Source: Chloroflexi bacterium 54-19
GTDB taxonomy: Bacteria > Chloroflexota > Chloroflexia > Chloroheliales > Chloroheliaceae
Assembly: GCA_001898225.1 (NCBI GenBank)
Contig: MKTJ01000031.1
Coordinates: 35,886-99,885, forward strand
Reading direction: 5' to 3'
DNA length: 64,000 nt
Positions 59,212-64,000 of the stretch are shown here, piece by piece; the first letter of the stretch is position 1, and each line of letters starts with the position of its first letter. A program made the translations under genes and the position numbers. The notes below the pieces were generated by a model. The model ran no database searches, was not told the origin of the DNA, and saw only the letters and a program-made list of their open reading frames with translations.

Positions 59212-60201
59212 ATGAAAGTTTTAGTAAGCGGCGGCGCGGGTTATATCGGTTCGCATACTGTGCGGGAATTAAAAAATAGCGGCTATGACGTGGTGGTGCT
59301 GGATACCCTGGAACTGGGCCACGCCGAGGCAGTCGCGGGCACCAGGTTGATAAAAGGGAGCATAACCGACGCGGCCCTGGTGGAAGAAGTCTTTATGGAA
59401 GAAAAACCGCAGGCCGTGATGGACTTTGCCGCCTACAAAGCCGCCGGGGAATCGGTCGGCAACCCTCTCAAATATTTCCACAATAACGTGGGTGGTCCCG
59501 TGAACCTGCTCGAAGCGATGGTCCGGCACGAAGTACCCTACTACATCTTTTCTTCCAGTTGCTCGGTTTTCGGCACCCCGCACAATCTCCCGGCCAGCGA
59601 AACCAACAATCCCTTTGGGCCCGAAAGCCCTTATGGTGAAAGCAAGCTGACCGTCGAGAAAATGCTGGGCTGGGTGGATAAAGCTTACAATCTGCGCTAC
59701 GCGGCCCTGCGCTACTTTAACGCCGCAGGGGCATCCCTGGATGGCACCATCGGTGAAGACTGGACCCACACTTACAACCTCGTCCCGCTGGTTTTGAAAG
59801 CCGCGTTGGGGTTAACGCCTTCGGTAAAAGTCTTTGGCACCGACTACCCTACCCCGGATGGCTCGGCGGTACGCGACTATATCCACGTGGTAGACCTGGC
59901 CCAGGCCCACGTGAAAGCCCTGGAATATTTAATGCGCACCAATACCAGCAACGCCTTCAACCTGGGCACCGGACAGGGTAGCAGCGTCAAGGAAGTGATT
60001 GACACGGCCATCCGGGTCAGCCAGCGCGACATTCAGGTCGAGTTGGTAGGACGGCGGCCCGGCGACCCGGCGGCAATCTGGGCCGATGCCTCGAAGGCCG
60101 AACGCGAACTTGGGTGGAAAGCCCAGTATGACCTTGAAACGATAATTCAAACGGCCTGGAACTGGCACTCGCAGCACCCGCACGGGTTCGACCAGGAATA
60201 A
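59212..60201 (+). CDS. galE: UDP-glucose 4-epimerase
   Basis: A 329-residue extended SDR enzyme that interconverts UDP-galactose and UDP-glucose. NAD motif VSGGAGYIGSHTV at the N-terminus, catalytic Ser and Tyr-Lys in SSSCSVFG and SPYGESKLTVEKM, ALRYFNAAGA and the RPGDPAAIWADASKAERELGW end are standard GalE. The frame opens at 59161; ATG at 59212 has AAAAGGAG upstream and the right N-terminus. First gene of galE-galT-IMPase-kinase. Confidence 0.95.
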   Translation: MKVLVSGGAGYIGSHTVRELKNSGYDVVVLDTLELGHAEAVAGTRLIKGSITDAALVEEVFMEEKPQAVMDFAAYKAAGESVGNPLKYFHNNVGGPVNLLEAMVRHEVPYYIFSSSCSVFGTPHNLPASETNNPFGPESPYGESKLTVEKMLGWVDKAYNLRYAALRYFNAAGASLDGTIGEDWTHTYNLVPLVLKAALGLTPSVKVFGTDYPTPDGSAVRDYIHVVDLAQAHVKALEYLMRTNTSNAFNLGTGQGSSVKEVIDTAIRVSQRDIQVELVGRRPGDPAAIWADASKAERELGWKAQYDLETIIQTAWNWHSQHPHGFDQE

Positions 60202-60241
60202 GGATTGTTAGTAAAACCCACCTGAAGACTAAAGGGAGTTT

Positions 60242-61345
60242 ATGAGTAACAGTATGACAGAGACAGAAACAGCCCACCAGGCCGGGAATACCGCGAGCAA
60301 AGCCGGGATGTGGGAGGAGCGCTGGCACCCTCTACGGGAGGAATGGGTCATTATCGCGGCCCACCGCCAGAGCCGTCCCTGGATTGGGCAAACCGTTTCC
60401 GGGAAAACCACCCCACCCCCGACTTATGTCGACGATTGTTACCTCTGTCCTGGCAACCAGCGGATAAGCGGGCAGCGAAACCCGGCCTATACAGGAGTAT
60501 ATGTCTTTGACAACGACCATCCCTGCGCCGGGCCGGATGCCCCGACCGAACTGGAAACCCCGCCCTTCCCCTACCGGAACCGCCCGGCCACCGGGATGGC
60601 GCGGGTGGTCTGCTACAGTCCCCGCCACGATTTAACCATGGCCCAGATGGGTTTGAACGACATCGAGAAAGTAATCGAGACCTGGCAGACCCAGACTTTT
60701 GACCTGGGAAACCGCCCCGAAGTCAGGCAGGTGTTGTGCTTTGAAAACAAAGGTGAGGTTGTTGGGGTCTCCAACCCTCATCCTCACGGTCAGATTTATG
60801 CCACCAATTTTGTCTTCAAGACCTTCGAGATTGAATTGGAAGCGGCCCGGCGCTTTCGGCAGGAGAGCGGCCAGAAGGATACTTTATTCGGGGCTATCAT
60901 TAAGGCGGAACAGACCGATGGCCGCCGGGTTCTCTACGAAGACGAGCACGCTATCGCTTTCCTGCCCTATTTTGCCCGCTATGCCTACGAGGTCTATGTC
61001 GCGCCCAAGCGGAGCGTGCCGCACATCTACGCCCTGACCGCGCCGGAAGTGGAAAGCCTGGCAAAAGCCCTCAAAAGCGTAACGGTGCGCTACGACAACC
61101 TCTGGCAGATACCCTTCCCTTATGTAATGCCGATCCACCAGGCCCCCTCTGACGGCGGGGATTATTCGGACTTCCATTTCTTTATTGGATTTCTGCCGCC
61201 CCTGCGCCAGCCCAACCTGTTAAAATACCTGGCCGGGCCGGAGATTGGCGCGGGCAATTTCCTGAGCGATACGCTGCCGGAAGCCAAGGCCGCCGAACTT
61301 TTAGCCGTTTCCGACGAGACACATTACAGTCAAAAACAAGCCTGA
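60242..61345 (+). CDS. galT: galactose-1-phosphate uridylyltransferase
   Basis: A 367-residue Leloir enzyme exchanging UMP between UDP-glucose and galactose 1-phosphate. Active-site nucleophile His in [13 protein letters not shown], Zn ligands in DCYLCPGN, and [20 protein letters not shown] then [19 protein letters not shown] are diagnostic. Forty bases separate it from galE and AAAGGGAG precedes the ATG. Confidence 0.93.
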   Translation: MSNSMTETETAHQAGNTASKAGMWEERWHPLREEWVIIAAHRQSRPWIGQTVSGKTTPPPTYVDDCYLCPGNQRISGQRNPAYTGVYVFDNDHPCAGPDAPTELETPPFPYRNRPATGMARVVCYSPRHDLTMAQMGLNDIEKVIETWQTQTFDLGNRPEVRQVLCFENKGEVVGVSNPHPHGQIYATNFVFKTFEIELEAARRFRQESGQKDTLFGAIIKAEQTDGRRVLYEDEHAIAFLPYFARYAYEVYVAPKRSVPHIYALTAPEVESLAKALKSVTVRYDNLWQIPFPYVMPIHQAPSDGGDYSDFHFFIGFLPPLRQPNLLKYLAGPEIGAGNFLSDTLPEAKAAELLAVSDETHYSQKQA

Positions 61346-61356
61346 GCAGGTAAAAG

Positions 61357-62385
61357 ATGATTGAAAATTACCGCGAGTTATTAACTGAATTACGCGCCAT
61401 CCACGAGGCCATCCGGGAAGCGGTGGTAAAGGCGTGTGAAGAATCGGCCATCGAGCAGCTAAGCGCGGTGGTGGCCGAGGACGACGCCGGGGATACCATT
61501 TTCGCAATTGACCGGGTCTCGGAAGAAATTTTGCTGCAACACTTTGAAAGGCTGGCCCAACGCTGGCCCTGTCTGCTGGTGGCCGAGGGATTGGGCGCGA
61601 CCGGGAAGAAAATTCTGCCGGAAGGTAACGACCTCTCCCAGGTCAAAATTGTGGTAATCGTGGACCCGATTGACGGCACCCGCGGCCTGATGTACCAGAA
61701 ACGCCCGGCCTGGATTCTGACCGGGGCCGCGCCTTACCGGGGTGACGAAACAAACCTGACCGATATCGAACTGGCCCTGCAAACCGAAATTCCCCTGCTC
61801 AAACAACACCTTTCCGACACACTCTGGGCTATCCAGGGCGGGGAAGTCGGCGGGGAACGCTACAACCGCCTGGACGGCACCCGCCAACCCCTCAAACCCC
61901 GGCCCTCGCGGGCGACTACTATCGCCCAGGGTTACGGCAATATCTCGCGCTTCTTTCCCGGCACCAGGGGCGAACTGGCCCAGGTGGACGACGAACTGGT
62001 TGAAAAAATCCTCGGTCCGGTCGAGGCGGGCAAAGCCCAGTCCTTTGAGGACCAGTATATTTGCAGCGGCGGACAGTTTTACGAACTGATAATGGGGCAC
62101 GACCGCTGGCTGGCCGATTTGCGCCCGGTGGTAGAACCTCTCCTCCAAAAAAGGGGTAAAACGCTGGGTATCTGCTGTCACCCTTACGATGTTTGCACCG
62201 AATTGATTGCCCGCGAGGCCGGGGTCATTATCACCAACGAATTCGGTAAACCCCTGGCGACAAAACTGGAAGTGGATGCCCCTGTCGCCTGGATAGGTTA
62301 TGCCAATCCGACCATCCAGGGCCAGGTCGCCCCGGTATTGCACGCCCTGCTGGTCGAACGGGGCCTGGACGCTGGCCTGGAATAA
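61357..62385 (+). CDS. IMPase/FBPase-superfamily sugar phosphatase in the galactose operon
   Basis: A 342-residue protein of the Li+-sensitive phosphatase superfamily. The metal motif VVIVDPIDGTRGLMYQ is present, the first metal Glu is in VAEGLG, and CCHPYDVCTELIAREAGVIITNEFGKPL corresponds to the WDxxA...EAGG end. The Tyr instead of Trp before the Asp and the ~70 extra residues in the middle (EVGGERYNRLDGTRQPL) set it apart from inositol monophosphatase itself. It starts 11 bases after galT and must be co-transcribed. It may remove phosphate from a sugar 1-phosphate, acting as a safety valve or in a side branch (inference). Confidence 0.8.
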   Translation: MIENYRELLTELRAIHEAIREAVVKACEESAIEQLSAVVAEDDAGDTIFAIDRVSEEILLQHFERLAQRWPCLLVAEGLGATGKKILPEGNDLSQVKIVVIVDPIDGTRGLMYQKRPAWILTGAAPYRGDETNLTDIELALQTEIPLLKQHLSDTLWAIQGGEVGGERYNRLDGTRQPLKPRPSRATTIAQGYGNISRFFPGTRGELAQVDDELVEKILGPVEAGKAQSFEDQYICSGGQFYELIMGHDRWLADLRPVVEPLLQKRGKTLGICCHPYDVCTELIAREAGVIITNEFGKPLATKLEVDAPVAWIGYANPTIQGQVAPVLHALLVERGLDAGLE

Positions 62386-62413
62386 TTCTTTAAGGGAAAG
62401 GTTATTGATTGCG

Positions 62414-63865
62414 ATGTGGCAAGTTGAGGGGCAGGAGCGTTTTTCTGGTTTAGCGGATTTCGCCCGCTTTATAAGCTTCTTAAACAACCAGTTGAGCAAC
62501 CAGGCAACCGGGGATGCCAGGTTTTTTGAGCCGGGCGAAATCTTCGTTGGGCGCGCTCCCGGACGACTCGACCTGATGGGTGGGATTGCCGATTATTCCG
62601 GGTCGCTGGTGCTGGAACTGCCGTTGGGAGTGGCGACCTTCGTAGCCGCTCAGCCAAGTCCCGCCCCGGTCGTGGAAATTCACAGCGACGAGGGCAACGT
62701 CACTTTTCCCCTGGCCGACCTGCTGGTCTGCCGCGATTACGAAGAAGCCCACGCCCTGTTGGGGGCAAACCCGGAAGATAGCTGGGCGGCTTATCCGGGC
62801 GGAGTGCTTTTCGTGCTGGTAAAAGAGCTTGGCCTGCAACCGCCAAGCGGGTTAAAACTGCTGGTCTACTCCGAGGTGCCGGTCGGGAAAGGGGTCAGTT
62901 CGTCGGCGGCGTTGGAGGTCGCTACCCTGCAAGCCCTGGCCGGGGTGTACGGCCTCCAAATCGAGGGAAGAGAAGCGGCCATATTATGCCAGAAAGCCGA
63001 AAACCTGGTGGTTGGCGCGCCCTGCGGGATTATGGACCAGATGACCAGCAGTTGCGGGGAGGAAGGCAAGCTACTGGCCCTGTTGTGCCAGACCGCCGAA
63101 CTTGAAGCCGGGGTAAATTTACCTGACGGGGTGGAGGTTTACGGCCTTGACTCCGGTATTCGCCACGCCGTGAGCGGTGCCGACTATGGCTCGGTGCGAG
63201 TAGGGGCTTTTATGGGCTACCGGATTATCGCGGAACTGGCCGGGCTGGCGGCAACGCACCACGAAACCGGCAGAGTTAGTATCGAGGACCCTCGCTGGCG
63301 GGGCTACCTGGCAAATGTAAGCCCCTCGGAATGGGAGACCTACTACCGGGAACGCCTGCCCGTTACCATCACCGGGGCGGAATTCCTGGCCCGTTATGGC
63401 GGGACTACCGACCCTGTGACCAGGGTTGACCCGGCCCGGACATACGCCGTCCGGGAGCCGACCGCGCACCCCATTTTCGAACATCACCGGGTCAGTCTTT
63501 TCCGGCAGCTTTTAAAAGCCCCCTACCTGGAAACCGAAACCCTGACCCTCCTGGGTGAACTGATGTACCAATCCCACGCGAGTTATAGCAAGTGCGGCCT
63601 CGGTTCAAGCGGGACCGACCGGCTGGTGGAACTGGTGCGGGAAGCCGGACCGGGGAAAGGGCTGTACGGCGCGAAAATAACCGGGGGCGGCAGCGGCGGC
63701 ACGGTTGCGGTGCTGGCCCTGCAAGGGAAGCAGGGAACGCGAGCGGCCCTGGAAGAAATCGCCAGCCGCTACTATCGAGAAAAAGGGCTGCCCTTTACGC
63801 CGCTGATTGGCGGGTCTTCTCCCGGCGCGGCGAAGTTCGGGGTGGCCCGGTTGGTTCTTTCGTAA
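62414..63865 (+). CDS. GHMP sugar kinase: galactokinase or L-arabinokinase
   Basis: A 483-residue GHMP kinase, about 90 longer than normal GalK. Motif 1 VGRAPGRLDLMGGIADYSGS, the ATP loop PVGKGVSSSAALEVA, and motif 3 AKITGGGSGGTVAVL are clear. Segments VVGAPCGIMDQMTSSCGEEGKLLAL, YGLDSGIRHAVSGADYGSVRVGAFMGYRI, DPVTRVDP and SSPGAAKFG resemble the kinase part of plant L-arabinokinase as I remember it more than bacterial GalK. In this operon it most likely makes galactose 1-phosphate, but L-arabinose 1-phosphate is possible. ATG 62414 is used; in-frame TTG 62405 is an alternative. Confidence 0.85.
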   Translation: MWQVEGQERFSGLADFARFISFLNNQLSNQATGDARFFEPGEIFVGRAPGRLDLMGGIADYSGSLVLELPLGVATFVAAQPSPAPVVEIHSDEGNVTFPLADLLVCRDYEEAHALLGANPEDSWAAYPGGVLFVLVKELGLQPPSGLKLLVYSEVPVGKGVSSSAALEVATLQALAGVYGLQIEGREAAILCQKAENLVVGAPCGIMDQMTSSCGEEGKLLALLCQTAELEAGVNLPDGVEVYGLDSGIRHAVSGADYGSVRVGAFMGYRIIAELAGLAATHHETGRVSIEDPRWRGYLANVSPSEWETYYRERLPVTITGAEFLARYGGTTDPVTRVDPARTYAVREPTAHPIFEHHRVSLFRQLLKAPYLETETLTLLGELMYQSHASYSKCGLGSSGTDRLVELVREAGPGKGLYGAKITGGGSGGTVAVLALQGKQGTRAALEEIASRYYREKGLPFTPLIGGSSPGAAKFGVARLVLS

Positions 63866-63937
63866 AAGGGACTTTGCCCTATCTGGTGTTACCGTTAGTT
63901 TGGAGAATTTTTAAGAAGTAAAATAAGGAGAATCTTA

Positions 63938-64000
63938 ATGACCGATTTATTGAATAAGCCACAGACCAACGAGGTCACCAGCGACCTCTACAAACCTACC
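63938..64000 (+). CDS. start of an unknown gene, cut by the window end
   Basis: Only 21 codons are visible (MTDLLNKPQTNEVTSDLYKP...). AAGGAG stands seven bases before the ATG, so it is a real start. It lies 72 bases after the kinase gene, on the same strand, and may belong to the sugar operon. No family can be assigned. Confidence 0.6.
   Translation, partial: MTDLLNKPQTNEVTSDLYKPT

Noticed and set aside
1..64000. tRNA, rRNA, CRISPR, prophage or insertion sequences
   Set aside because: I looked through the intergenic stretches for tRNA arms, direct repeats with spacers, transposase or integrase frames and found none.

Overview
The window looks like a chromosomal segment of an aerobic, heterotrophic member of the Chloroflexota. 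This is inferred from gene content and style: TTG and GTG starts, Thr/Ala-rich lipoprotein linkers, a giant MalT-type LuxR regulator, PhyH-family oxygenases, a PLL-type propeller lectin and an unusual cbb3-type oxidase cluster. No rRNA or full marker set is present, so the phylum is a moderate-confidence guess. I see no tRNA, insertion sequence, prophage or CRISPR array.

Layout. 1-5230: a LacI regulator facing a GH51 arabinofuranosidase, an MDR-type oxidoreductase, a MerR regulator with an associated NAD-dependent dehydrogenase (both next to the same 16-bp operator), and a DHFR-like protein. 5231-13653: a gene-poor patch, an AraC regulator, an MFS exporter, a 1080-residue LuxR regulator, an unknown membrane protein and a PhyH oxygenase. 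13755-17721: an uncharacterised divergent protein, then the most novel-looking locus of the window: a 79-residue Asp/Gly/Thr repeat peptide, a hairpin, a JmjC/cupin 2-oxoglutarate oxygenase and an overlapping thioredoxin-like ferredoxin. 17856-20052: DHFR-like, HD hydrolase, seven-repeat lectin. 20621-24440: molybdate uptake (modA, molbindin, modB, modC). 24655-29986: AraC regulator, a 98-residue unknown protein, two PhyH oxygenases, an aldo/keto reductase, then nadC. 30262-37974: ECF sigma factor, small unknown protein, an acetyltransferase/GrpB/solute-binding-protein operon, an esterase with no canonical start codon, a PadR regulator and a KdpDE-like two-component pair.

38264-48692 is a respiratory cluster of twelve same-strand genes. 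It has one canonical catalytic subunit (CcoN), two CcoO-type diheme subunits, a 723-residue CcoN-like protein made of three clear repeats but without the copper-site His pair, and eight accessory genes, mostly small membrane or exported proteins. 48754-58980: a hydantoinase-type amidohydrolase, HD and MOSC proteins, an orphan ABC ATPase, an ECF sigma/anti-sigma pair, ybaK, rpsO, RidA, a NagD-like HAD phosphatase and a DeoR regulator. 59212-63865: a Leloir-type sugar operon (galE, galT, an IMPase-like phosphatase and a GHMP kinase whose C-terminal part resembles plant L-arabinokinase), divergent from the DeoR gene.

Together the genes describe plant-polysaccharide and sugar use (arabinofuranosidase, Leloir operon), aerobic respiration through a cbb3-like enzyme, molybdenum uptake and many local one-component regulators. 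Coordinates of starts were revised from ribosome-binding sites where possible; all family calls come from motifs read by eye.
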